Assembly (NCBI RefSeq): GCF_009830285.1
Contig: NZ_WUQX01000001.1
Coordinates: forward strand, 5,332,501-5,396,500
Origin: Sporofaciens musculi
Lineage (GTDB): Bacteria; Bacillota; Clostridia; Lachnospirales; Lachnospiraceae
Length of the DNA stretch: 64,000 nucleotides
Reading direction: 5' to 3'
This document shows, piece by piece, positions 26,204-33,577 of the stretch. The notes below the pieces were generated by a model that worked only from the letters and a program-made list of their open reading frames with translations, was not told where the DNA came from and searched no databases. The translations under genes and the position numbers were made by a program. Position 1 is the first letter of the stretch; every line of letters starts with the position of its first letter.

Positions 26204-26899
26204 CTAAAATTTCTCCACCTTATACCCAACTCCCCAGACCACCTTGAGATAACGGGGCTCCTTGGGATTAATCTCAATCTTCTCCCGAATATGCCGGATA
26301 TGCACTGCCACCGTGTTATCCACGCCGATTGCATCTTCATTCCAGATACTTTCATATATCTGATCTATAGAGAAAACTTTTCCCTGATTCTTTACTAATA
26401 ACAGCAAGATATTATATTCAATAGGAGTGAGCTTCACAGGCTCCCCGTCTACGGTCACTTCTTTCAGGTCATCATTAATCGAAAGTCCGCCGGCCTCGTA
26501 TACCTCCTGGCCTGTATGCTCTGCTGTACTGCCAAGCTGCGTATATCTGCGAAGCTGTGACTTGACCCTTGCCACCAGCTCCAACGGGTTAAATGGCTTC
26601 GTCACGTAGTCGTCAGCCCCTACATTTAACCCAAGAATCTTATCTGCATCCTCCGATTTCGCTGATAAAATAATAATAGGCATATTATTCTGTTCTCGAA
26701 TCTTAAGCGTTGCACGTATCCCGTCTAACTTTGGCATCATCACATCCAGCACCAACAAATCCGCCTTTTGGGTTTTCAGCGCCCGCAGCGCCTCCTCCCC
26801 GTCATACGCCTTTAAAACCTCATACCCCTCCTGTGTCAGATAGATATCAATCGCTTCTACAATTTCTCTGTCATCATCACATACTAATATTTTAGCCAT
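26204..26899 (-). CDS. OmpR/PhoB-family response regulator
   Basis: Two-domain regulator of 231 residues from 26899 (MAKILVCDDDREIVEAID), with AGGGAGGTGATGAAA before it. The receiver has the acidic pocket (CDDD), the phospho-acceptor Asp in LLVLDVMMPKLDG, the SAKSED Ser and the Lys of VTKPFNP. The winged helix output domain ends RHIREKIEINPKEPRYLKVVWGVGYKVEKF, close to the PhoB consensus. It is paired with the kinase 12 bp downstream. Its start is only 120 bp from the three 0A boxes at 27019-27065, so sporulation control of this operon is possible. Confidence 0.95.
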   Translation of the reverse strand: MAKILVCDDDREIVEAIDIYLTQEGYEVLKAYDGEEALRALKTQKADLLVLDVMMPKLDGIRATLKIREQNNMPIIILSAKSEDADKILGLNVGADDYVTKPFNPLELVARVKSQLRRYTQLGSTAEHTGQEVYEAGGLSINDDLKEVTVDGEPVKLTPIEYNILLLLVKNQGKVFSIDQIYESIWNEDAIGVDNTVAVHIRHIREKIEINPKEPRYLKVVWGVGYKVEKF

Positions 26900-27018
26900 T
26901 TTCATCACCTCCCTTATACTATACAAGAATAGCAGTTATTTTTTAAGAGCTATTTGCATAAATTCTTAAGATATTATGAAAACTAGGCTTTTTGGCTCAT
27001 TAGCAGCATGTCTGATAA

Positions 27019-27065
27019 TGTCGAATTATATCTTAGTATGTCGAAAAATTACTGTCTTTGTCGCC
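27019..27065 (+). promoter_or_regulatory. Three 0A boxes at 20-bp intervals
   Basis: TGTCGAA at 27019 and at 27039 match the Spo0A consensus exactly; a third, TGTCGCC at 27059, is partial. All three are in the same orientation and 20 bp apart, two turns of the helix. A -10 element TATAAT lies at 27092-27097; its -35 (about 27068-27073) is poor and directly follows the third box, the layout of Spo0A-activated sigma-A promoters. Expected target: the downstream Spo0A-domain gene, with possible effect on the divergent response regulator. Confidence 0.65.
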
Positions 27066-27149
27066 AATGCTTAATGCCCTGATATTTTCGTTATAATGAC
27101 CTTGTAGCATGCTTTCGTTTCTCAGTGTAAAGTTTTTGAGGATATTGTT

Positions 27150-27497
27150 ATGGAGCAGAAAATTGAGTATCTTATCCGTTCTCTTGGCATTGGCGCCACA
27201 TACCGCGGATACCGCTATCTAAGCTATGGAATTAAACTATGTTTGGAAAATGAAGATTATCTCTTATCTGTCAGTAAAATGTTATATCCCCAGATTGCAA
27301 AGCATTACTACACCACAAGTTATAGTGTCGAAAGGGATCTGCGAACCGTAATTAAAGTATGCTGGGACAGAGGAAACAAGAAGCTTTTACAAGAGATAGC
27401 TTTGAGGCCATTAACCACCAAGCCGCCGTCCAGTGAATTTTTCGATATACTCACTGCGCACATCAAGCAAAAATCAATATCAACACCTTTGGTTTAG
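27150..27497 (+). CDS. Stand-alone Spo0A C-terminal (output) domain protein
   Basis: A 115-residue protein that is only the Spo0A output domain, lacking the receiver. Diagnostic matches are LGIGATYRGYRYLSYGIKLCLENEDYLLSVSKMLYPQIAKHY, then YSVERDLRTVIKVCWDRGN, which corresponds to the recognition helix region (VERAIRHAIEVAWSRGN in Spo0A), and SSEFFDILTAHIK. It starts with GAGG 8 nt before ATG at 27150, so it was not trimmed from a longer gene. The 0A boxes upstream suggest it is controlled by Spo0A or by itself. It could bind 0A boxes constitutively and act as competitor or phosphate-independent activator; this is inference. Confidence 0.88.
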   Translation: MEQKIEYLIRSLGIGATYRGYRYLSYGIKLCLENEDYLLSVSKMLYPQIAKHYYTTSYSVERDLRTVIKVCWDRGNKKLLQEIALRPLTTKPPSSEFFDILTAHIKQKSISTPLV

Positions 27498-27620
27498 GTT
27501 ATCTTTTTTTAGTTCTTAAGTCCTTCTTAAGAATTTTTCTTTTTCTTTAATGGATTTAACATACTTTGGACATAATTATCTCTTATACTTTTAATCAGAT
27601 AGTTGATTAACGTCACTATC

Positions 27621-27739
27621 TCCCCCTCAATAAAGCAAGTGCCGTATGGGGGGAACCCGTCGGCGCGAAGCTTTACTCTCATTCCTTTAGAATAACTATA
27701 ACTACGACGAACCCCGCAGACTTTACAGTTTGCGGGGTT
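27621..27739 (+). ncRNA. Structured RNA candidate with terminator (3' of Spo0A-domain gene)
   Basis: The gap 27498-27820 has no gene. It contains nested stems: AAAGC (27632-27636) with GCTTT (27670-27674), and GTGCCG (27639-27644) with CGGCGC (27661-27666), closing a GGGGGG loop that can pair with TCCCCC at 27621-27626 as a pseudoknot. A strong terminator follows, AACCCCGCA (27710-27718) with TGCGGGGTT (27731-27739). It may be a separate small RNA or a 3' untranslated region. The GCAA...CGCGAAGC core faintly recalls the GEMM c-di-GMP fold, but the match is not good enough to claim it. Confidence 0.4.
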
Positions 27740-27767
27740 TCGCTGTACAGGAATATCTGATTCAAAA

Positions 27768-27794
27768 AGAGAACCCTAAACATTCGGGTTCTCT
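27768..27794 (-). terminator. Terminator of the MCP operon
   Basis: AGAGAACCC with GGGTTCTCT, followed on the minus strand by TTTTTGAATC, 26 bp past the MCP stop. Confidence 0.75.
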
Positions 27795-27820
27795 CTCTTT
27801 ATTCAATAAATAATATTCTC

Positions 27821-29512
27821 TTAATTGGTCTCGTTTTGCCTTGCGCTTCTTAACTTAAAGTGTGCTACCAGAGACTTCAATAACTGTGACTGGCTGGACA
27901 GTTCTTCGCTTGCCGCCGCACTCTCCTGAGCCGTAGCAGAATTTGTCTGAACGACGCTGGAAATTTGATCCATTCCCATGGTTACCTGATTAACTGCCTC
28001 TGCCTGGCTAACTGCCGCAGTAGAAATCTTATCCACATATGTAACCGCGCTTCTCGTACTCTCAACCGTCTCGGAAATTGCCGCTGCAGTACGGTCTACG
28101 ATATTCGTACCGTTCTCAACCGCAAGGATTGTACCTTCAATCAACGTTGTGGTATTGCTTGCCGCTTCCGCACTCTTAGAAGCAAGGTTACGCACTTCAT
28201 CAGCAACTACGGCGAATCCCTTTCCGGCTTCACCTGCGCGCGCCGCCTCAACTGCCGCATTCAATGCAAGAATATTAGTCTGGAATGCAATATCCTCGAT
28301 TGTCTTAATGATCTTACCAATGTCTCCGGACTTCTGGCTGATCTCGCCCATTGCCGCAATCATATCCTGCATCTGTTCATTAGAGGTTGAAAGCTTCGTC
28401 TGAGCCTCCATTACCTTTTCACTTGCTTCTCTTGCATTCTCAGCAGTATTATTAACTTCTCTTGAAATATCGTTAATCGTTGCCGCAAGTTCTTCCACAG
28501 AGCTTGCCTGCTCAGTAGCTCCCTGTGACAATGCCTGCGCGCCGGAGGACACCTGATCTGCTCCGCTTGCAACCTGATCAGAAGCATCGTTAATCTGCCT
28601 CATGGTGGTACTTAAGCTGCGATTCATCTTGCGAATTGCCGCCAGCAGTGGTTCAAAGTCTCCTCTGTAATGCTCATCATTAGCAAACAAATCGAAATTA
28701 CCGCTCGACATCTCATCCAGCAGACGTGATAAATCAGAAACAACATTCTCTAAAACGCTGCAAGTCTCCTTAACGCTTCCTACCAGTGAGCCGAACTCAT
28801 CCCCTGAATCATACTCAAGAGTCTGGGACATCTCACCTCTGGCCAGCCCCTGCATAGCCTCTTCTACCTGATGTACCGGATATACAATCATTCTCGTCAC
28901 GATTGCACAGATAATCATTGCAAGTATAATCGCAATCACTGTAATAACAATAAGAATAATCATACTCATGTTTGTTATCTTCACGCTGTCTTCAACCGTA
29001 TTGGCACGTATATTAACCGTTTCCGTATTCAATGCGTTAATCTCACTGATTACCTGGTCAAGAAGCGGCGTACATTCGGTACGCACCTTCTCTGCTGCCC
29101 CCATTGAATCGCCGGACTCCAACTGCGCCACAATTTCCTCTGCAATTCCCATCCATTCTGTCAGCGACGCTTCTAACTCTGCCACCTGCTGCTCATCCAA
29201 AATCCCCAGCTCTTTTATCTTCTGAAGGTTCGTCCGAATACTTTCTTCATTCTCCTGAATTACCTGCAGGTTCTCAGAATCTACTTTTCCGGCAATAACC
29301 ATGTCCCGCATATCCTTCGCTGCTATAAACGTCGCGATACGACATGCCTTTACCGCATCGTCGGCCGCAACAGAACCATTGACAAAACCTGTGAGGTTAT
29401 CACTTGCCTTCCTCAACTGTAATATGGAATAAACGGAAAGCAAGGCGGTCAATATCAGCACTATTCCAAATGCTATCAATAGTTTCATCCTAATTTTTAA
29501 ATTTTTAAACAT
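27821..29512 (-). CDS. Methyl-accepting chemotaxis protein
   Basis: Transmembrane chemoreceptor of 563 residues. Membrane segments lie at about 8-30 and 183-212, enclosing a four-helix-bundle type sensor region of about 150 residues. A HAMP domain follows, then a long cytoplasmic signalling coil with the conserved hairpin tip EDIAFQTNILALNAAVEAARAGEAGKGFAVVADEVRNLA. There is no C-terminal CheR-tethering pentapeptide. Its start overlaps the stop of the nucleotidyltransferase-fold gene by 8 bp, so translation is coupled. The ligand is unknown; the sensor resembles 4HB_MCP types. Confidence 0.94.
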   Translation of the reverse strand: MFKNLKIRMKLLIAFGIVLILTALLSVYSILQLRKASDNLTGFVNGSVAADDAVKACRIATFIAAKDMRDMVIAGKVDSENLQVIQENEESIRTNLQKIKELGILDEQQVAELEASLTEWMGIAEEIVAQLESGDSMGAAEKVRTECTPLLDQVISEINALNTETVNIRANTVEDSVKITNMSMIILIVITVIAIILAMIICAIVTRMIVYPVHQVEEAMQGLARGEMSQTLEYDSGDEFGSLVGSVKETCSVLENVVSDLSRLLDEMSSGNFDLFANDEHYRGDFEPLLAAIRKMNRSLSTTMRQINDASDQVASGADQVSSGAQALSQGATEQASSVEELAATINDISREVNNTAENAREASEKVMEAQTKLSTSNEQMQDMIAAMGEISQKSGDIGKIIKTIEDIAFQTNILALNAAVEAARAGEAGKGFAVVADEVRNLASKSAEAASNTTTLIEGTILAVENGTNIVDRTAAAISETVESTRSAVTYVDKISTAAVSQAEAVNQVTMGMDQISSVVQTNSATAQESAAASEELSSQSQLLKSLVAHFKLRSARQNETN

Positions 29513-30950
29513 TGCGATCTCCTTCTGTCTGTTCTATATTCGCAGTCTCTTCCTCTGCATCTTCGTTCCGTGAGTCTCCCTTTTCTTCCTCTTCATCTTG
29601 AAAATCACTATCTTCCTCTGTATCTCTGCCTTGTGCTTCGCTTATGTCTCTTGCACCGTTACTTTGAGATTTAGTATTTTCTTCTGCCGAAAGCTCTGGG
29701 GAACCCCCTTCCTCTGCCTGTGATATGACATCTCCGGATGCATCTTCAGGCGCCTCTGCTACTTCATCTTTTCTTCTCCTGATCATTCCCTTCATTTTTT
29801 CCTGTATGTCTAACAATCTGACTCTAAGCCGAAAACTTGCTTTCTTGCATTTATTCCCACAGATTCTTCTGAAAAAACGCCAATTACGGATCATCCAACA
29901 AAATCCAAGCAAAATCGGATACCTCTCCAATACTGGGAAAAACTGGATCATATATTCTCTTGACGGAAACATCCATGCCTGCTTTCTCAAGGCCCATTCC
30001 TTATCCCGGTTACGCCAGTAGAAATCCAGCCGGATTTTCTCACATGGCAGCAAGGTTTCGTCCAGATGCTTATTCTCACGCCCATGGGAGATGATATACT
30101 CCTCCAGCTCTAACGCAAGTCCATATTGCTGTTCTGCGTCCTCTCCGAACCAGAGCGTTCCCAATATATCAACCTGGTTTACGAATTCCTCCCAGTCCGC
30201 CTTATCTAACAATTCCTTTACAGTTTTCCATCGGAACTGATCTCCCAGGAGCTTCCGATACTGCCACAGGTCTAAAATGTCCCGTATCTTTAATTTACCC
30301 GTAATATACAGCTCTACCAGCCTTGCAACCCTATATAGGTACTCTTCCTCATTCGACAACATATGTATGAACTTATATGGCTCCATGCACCGAAATCTCC
30401 TGAGAGGTCCGGCAAAATATCGCTGTATTATCCTGTTCTCAATGGGTATCGTGTCGTAAAACACAATCCTAATTCCCGGCACCCGCATGTATAAAATACC
30501 GCCGCAGGCAGAATCCTCTCTGTGCTCGTAGTCCATATCCAGCATAATCCTGTTAATCCATGGCAAATCCTTCTTATTGACAAGAATTTCTATCTGTCTA
30601 ATCTGCGCCATCTCAGGCTTAGGATACATCTCACTTCCACTTGAATCAAGTAAAAATAACGCTTCAATATTATATCTCTCCAACTGCCACTTTATGACTT
30701 CTTCCACCTTCTCATAAGATTCATACAGCAGAAGCGACCTCTTATATTCCTGGTAGAATTGCTCATTGCAGTCTTCTGAAATATTCTTCTCAATCCCTAA
30801 TAGTCCGACGTAGACAATATTAACAATCTCCTGATAGTCAGAAACGTCAAGAACCGACTCCCATCTTACATGCTTCCGCATGGATTGAATCGGTTTCTGA
30901 TTAATAATTGCTGCCAGCAATATTAAAACATATCTGATCTCAAAATTAAT
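29505..30950 (-). CDS. Nucleotidyltransferase-fold protein (NTP_transf_5-like), degenerate
   Basis: About 481 residues. The first 250 recall the NTP_transf_5 family: LFLLDSSGSEMYPKPEMAQIRQIEILVNKKDLPWINRIMLDMDYE, where the catalytic GDxD pair is IRQIEI, so catalysis is unlikely. A hydrophobic segment FPVLERYPILLGFCWMI lies near 340. The last 90 residues are a Glu/Asp-rich disordered tail. I extend the start to ATT at 30950 because GGGAGG lies 9 nt upstream and the residues INFEIRYVLIL are plausible; the next standard start, TTG at 30920, lacks a ribosome site. It lies between the FtsE-like gene and the MCP, overlapping the latter by 8 bp. Function unknown. Confidence 0.6.
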   Translation of the reverse strand: MNFEIRYVLILLAAIINQKPIQSMRKHVRWESVLDVSDYQEIVNIVYVGLLGIEKNISEDCNEQFYQEYKRSLLLYESYEKVEEVIKWQLERYNIEALFLLDSSGSEMYPKPEMAQIRQIEILVNKKDLPWINRIMLDMDYEHREDSACGGILYMRVPGIRIVFYDTIPIENRIIQRYFAGPLRRFRCMEPYKFIHMLSNEEEYLYRVARLVELYITGKLKIRDILDLWQYRKLLGDQFRWKTVKELLDKADWEEFVNQVDILGTLWFGEDAEQQYGLALELEEYIISHGRENKHLDETLLPCEKIRLDFYWRNRDKEWALRKQAWMFPSREYMIQFFPVLERYPILLGFCWMIRNWRFFRRICGNKCKKASFRLRVRLLDIQEKMKGMIRRRKDEVAEAPEDASGDVISQAEEGGSPELSAEENTKSQSNGARDISEAQGRDTEEDSDFQDEEEEKGDSRNEDAEEETANIEQTEGDRNV

Positions 30951-31014
30951 CGTTCGTTTCCTCCCTTCCAGGCCCCATTAATTAAGCTTCGACTAATTAC
31001 ACCCTTTATATTAA

Positions 31015-31788
31015 CTATCGGACATTATCAGGCAAATATAACATTTTTTCACTTTTTTTTTCTTCTTCTTCAAGGATTCTTCTTTCTGCAAAAATATCCA
31101 TTGCTTTCTGATCATAAATGGACCGCCTGGCGTCCACAGCGAGTCTTCCAGCTACCAATGTGATACACCGCTTCTTCATGATTGTAACCAATTCCCTTGC
31201 ATGGCTGGCTACAAGAATCGTCATTCCCCGGTAATTCAGTTCATCGAATAACTGCATCAAATCCCACGCCGAATCAGGATCCAGATTCGCCGTCGGTTCA
31301 TCTGCGATCAAGATCTCTGGCTGAACAGCAAGCGCCCTGGAAAGAAGCACTCTTGCCTGTTCTCCTCCTGAAAGTTCATCTGGGTATGCATGGTATTTTC
31401 CAGCAAGCCCTACCAGCCCCAGAACCTTTATAACCTTTGACCGAATTCGTACGTCTGCATTACCAGTTGCAAGAATCGCCAATCTTATATTATCATAAAT
31501 CGAGCGATCTTTCAATAGGCCAACTTCTGGTGACATAATCCCTAACCTTCGTCTGTGCAGCGGAACTCTCTTAGCATCCATGGTATCCAGCCTCCTGCCC
31601 TCGACAATGATCTGACCGGAAGTCACATCCTCCTGTTTCATGATAAGATTCAAAAGCGTACTCTTGCCGGCTCCGCTTTTCCCTACTATAAAAACGAATT
31701 CCCCCTTATCTACGGTAAAGGAAATATCCTTCAGTGCGACTTCATTCTTATACTCTTTCGTCACATGGTCGAAAATAATCTGTGCCAT
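31015..31788 (-). CDS. ftsE: FtsE-like ABC ATPase without adjacent FtsX
   Basis: ABC ATPase of 257 residues from 31788 (MAQIIFDHVTKEYKNEVALKDISFTVDKGEF), with ribosome site AAGGTGGGAG. Walker A is GKSGAGKST, signature LSGGEQARV, Walker B ILIADEPTANLD, H-loop ASHARE. It matches FtsE best, including the N-terminal sequence. However the Q-loop region is GIMSPEVGLL where FtsE has VVFQDFRLL, so the Gln that contacts the permease and magnesium is Pro. No FtsX or other permease follows; the next genes are the nucleotidyltransferase-fold protein and an MCP. It could partner an unlinked FtsX or have been recruited for another purpose. Confidence 0.78.
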   Translation of the reverse strand: MAQIIFDHVTKEYKNEVALKDISFTVDKGEFVFIVGKSGAGKSTLLNLIMKQEDVTSGQIIVEGRRLDTMDAKRVPLHRRRLGIMSPEVGLLKDRSIYDNIRLAILATGNADVRIRSKVIKVLGLVGLAGKYHAYPDELSGGEQARVLLSRALAVQPEILIADEPTANLDPDSAWDLMQLFDELNYRGMTILVASHARELVTIMKKRCITLVAGRLAVDARRSIYDQKAMDIFAERRILEEEEKKSEKMLYLPDNVR

Positions 31789-31887
31789 ATACTCCCACCT
31801 TAATTTTTTTCCCATAGTTACCGATATTTATTATATACTATTATTTGCGAAAACAGTCAATATAATTTCTGAAATATGGAGACAAAT

Positions 31888-32601
31888 ATGAAAAAGAAGC
31901 TATTTTACGGAGCTGCCGCCGGAATTGTGACCATTTCCCTACTGCTGTGTATGCCATTTTCCCAGATTGATTTGGCATCCGGCACTCTGCCGACAGCGCC
32001 TTCTCTGCCAGATGCCGCCAAAGCTCCAGTGGAAGCTCCGGTCGTTACAGACGGACAATATTCTCTGACCATTGAGAGCAGCATTGGTATTCTTACATAT
32101 TATAATCAATCCGACGCCCGATGGGCGGATTACCTGTACGGTGGTCAGGACCCCCTCAAGAAATATGGTTGCGGCCCTACTGCTCTTTCTATGATCGTGT
32201 CAAGCTTCACCAACCAGACCCTTCTGCCCTTTGAGATGGCAGACTGGGCGGCAGCCAATCATTATTGGTCCCCTGGCGGAGGAACAGCCCATAATTTTAT
32301 TCCGGAGTGTGCCGCCGCTTTTGGTTTTCAGGTCAATTCCTTTCAGAATTTTACTGTGGACGGCATCTTGTCCGAGTTATCAAGCGGCCATATTCTGGTT
32401 GCGTTAATGGGTCCCGGACATTTTACGGGAAGCGGTCACTTTATCATTATTACTGATTATTGGACTGGTACTCAAGTACGTATTGCAGATCCCGCAAGTC
32501 TTGAGAATACCCAGACTCCATGGGAGGTTCAGACTATTCTCGACGAACTAAGTCCCTTCGCCAATTTTGGCGGCCCTCTCTGGAGCATCTCTCCAAAATA
32601 A
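31888..32601 (+). CDS. Secreted C39-family cysteine peptidase
   Basis: About 237 residues from 31888 (MKKKLFYGAAAGIVTISLLLCM), with GGAG 6 nt upstream; an ATG 12 nt earlier contains that ribosome site and is less likely. The N-terminal hydrophobic stretch is a signal sequence or anchor, followed by a Pro/Ala-rich linker. The papain-like domain has the catalytic Cys in KKYGCGPTALSMIV, the His in GSGHFIIITDYW and the Asn/Asp partner in IADPAS, and a YYNQSDARWADYLYG substrate-binding start typical of peptidase_C39_2. All catalytic residues are present. It probably acts on peptides or the cell wall outside the cell. It is monocistronic, ending before the long palindrome. Confidence 0.88.
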   Translation: MKKKLFYGAAAGIVTISLLLCMPFSQIDLASGTLPTAPSLPDAAKAPVEAPVVTDGQYSLTIESSIGILTYYNQSDARWADYLYGGQDPLKKYGCGPTALSMIVSSFTNQTLLPFEMADWAAANHYWSPGGGTAHNFIPECAAAFGFQVNSFQNFTVDGILSELSSGHILVALMGPGHFTGSGHFIIITDYWTGTQVRIADPASLENTQTPWEVQTILDELSPFANFGGPLWSISPK

Positions 32602-32651
32602 TTTTGATTTTTACATGAATGAAATCAACCGATTACTTACGAAATTAACAA

Positions 32652-32754
32652 GGGAGGCTGTCACATTAAGTGTAAAATATACAAGATATGGTATTTTCTA
32701 AAAGGTTAGATTTTACCATATCTTGTATTTTTACTTAGTGCGACAGCCCCTCCT
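32652..32754. repeat. Long imperfect palindrome (terminator or MITE-like)
   Basis: About 103 bp that fold into one hairpin: GGAGGCTGTC pairs with GACAGCCCCTCC, the inner arms TAAGTGTAAAATATACAAGA and CTTGTATTTTTACTTA pair with few mismatches, and the apex TACCATAT/ATATGGTA is perfect. It lies between convergent genes (C39 peptidase and fliT), so it can end both transcripts. The size is large for a terminator and the outer arms resemble transposon inverted repeats, but no other copy is seen here. Confidence 0.6.
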
Positions 32755-32764
32755 GTTTTTCTTC

Positions 32765-33172
32765 TTATTGCGCGGATTGGTAATATGAGTCTTTACCAGT
32801 CACCTTTAAATTAATGATTTTATCAATATCGATCGTTCGATTTAATACTTGCAGCACTTGACAGCTAAGCTCCTTAATCTTTCCGGCTTCAAAATTCTCC
32901 GGCTGATGCTTATCTTCTCCTCTGAGCCATGAAATGATCTTTTCTTTATCTTCGCCTGCTGCTTCAATCAACAACCGAATCTCCTGCTTTGTCTCTCCAA
33001 ATCCTTCCATCTCCTCCTGTCTCATCTTCATGAGCAGTTGGATGGATTCCTGGTCATTCCTTGACATTGCATCCCCAAGTTCCTTCGTCACTCTCTCTAT
33101 CTCTACCATATGCATATAATTGCGCTGCACCCGTTTTAGGACCTCTGTAAGTAACTCTTCCTGATTTTCCAT
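32765..33172 (-). CDS. fliT: FliT-like flagellar export chaperone
   Basis: A helical, acidic protein of 135 residues with heptad-like pattern throughout (EVLKRVQRNYMHMVEIERVTKELGDAM). No strong motif, but its place 12 bp after fliS and after fliD matches fliT in flagellar operons. FliT binds FliD before export and FliI/FliJ at the gate. The product is larger than typical Bacillus FliT (about 115). The identification rests on position and helical character, not on close similarity. Confidence 0.7.
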   Translation of the reverse strand: MENQEELLTEVLKRVQRNYMHMVEIERVTKELGDAMSRNDQESIQLLMKMRQEEMEGFGETKQEIRLLIEAAGEDKEKIISWLRGEDKHQPENFEAGKIKELSCQVLQVLNRTIDIDKIINLKVTGKDSYYQSAQ

Positions 33173-33184
33173 ACATCCTCCTGT

Positions 33185-33556
33185 TTATACAGCAGCCGTC
33201 TTACTTGCTTCTTTAAATGCATCTCGAAGTTCAGCGACAAGGGGCTTCAATTCCTGGATTACAGCGCTGTTCCTGCCAGCGTGCAGCCTGCCGAGTTCAA
33301 AGAGAAAAAATTCATACATTCTCCTCAGATCATAGCTAATTCTATACTCCATATTCAGAGTTTTATTAAGATATTCTACAATCTCTCTTGACCTTTTCAC
33401 TGATTTATCAAACAAATCATAGTTTTTATCATCCAATGCGATCTGAGCCCGATTAAGACGCTTGATCAGCTCATCATAAAGGAGCAGAAGCATCTCGCTT
33501 CGTGTCATCGTATTTACAGACTGCATCTTATACTGTTGATATCCATTCTGATACAT
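33185..33556 (-). CDS. fliS: Flagellar secretion chaperone FliS
   Basis: Cytosolic chaperone that binds the C-terminal D0 helix of flagellin and prevents its early polymerisation. The 123 residues are a four-helix bundle, with the conserved TMTRSEMLLLLYDELIKRLNRAQIAL and YLNKTLNMEYRISYDLRRMYEFFLFEL blocks; flagellin-contacting residues lie in these helices. It is between fliD (21 bp upstream) and fliT (12 bp downstream), consistent with the fliD-fliS-fliT unit. No damage seen, in contrast to the flagellin it should serve. Confidence 0.95.
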   Translation of the reverse strand: MYQNGYQQYKMQSVNTMTRSEMLLLLYDELIKRLNRAQIALDDKNYDLFDKSVKRSREIVEYLNKTLNMEYRISYDLRRMYEFFLFELGRLHAGRNSAVIQELKPLVAELRDAFKEASKTAAV

Positions 33557-33577
33557 ATTTTTCCCCTTTATTTAATC

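Noticed and set aside
27621..27680. c-di-GMP (GEMM) riboswitch
   Set aside because: Only a short GCAA...GAAGC resemblance. The conserved GGACGCAAAGCC core and tetraloop receptor are missing, and no gene follows on that strand.
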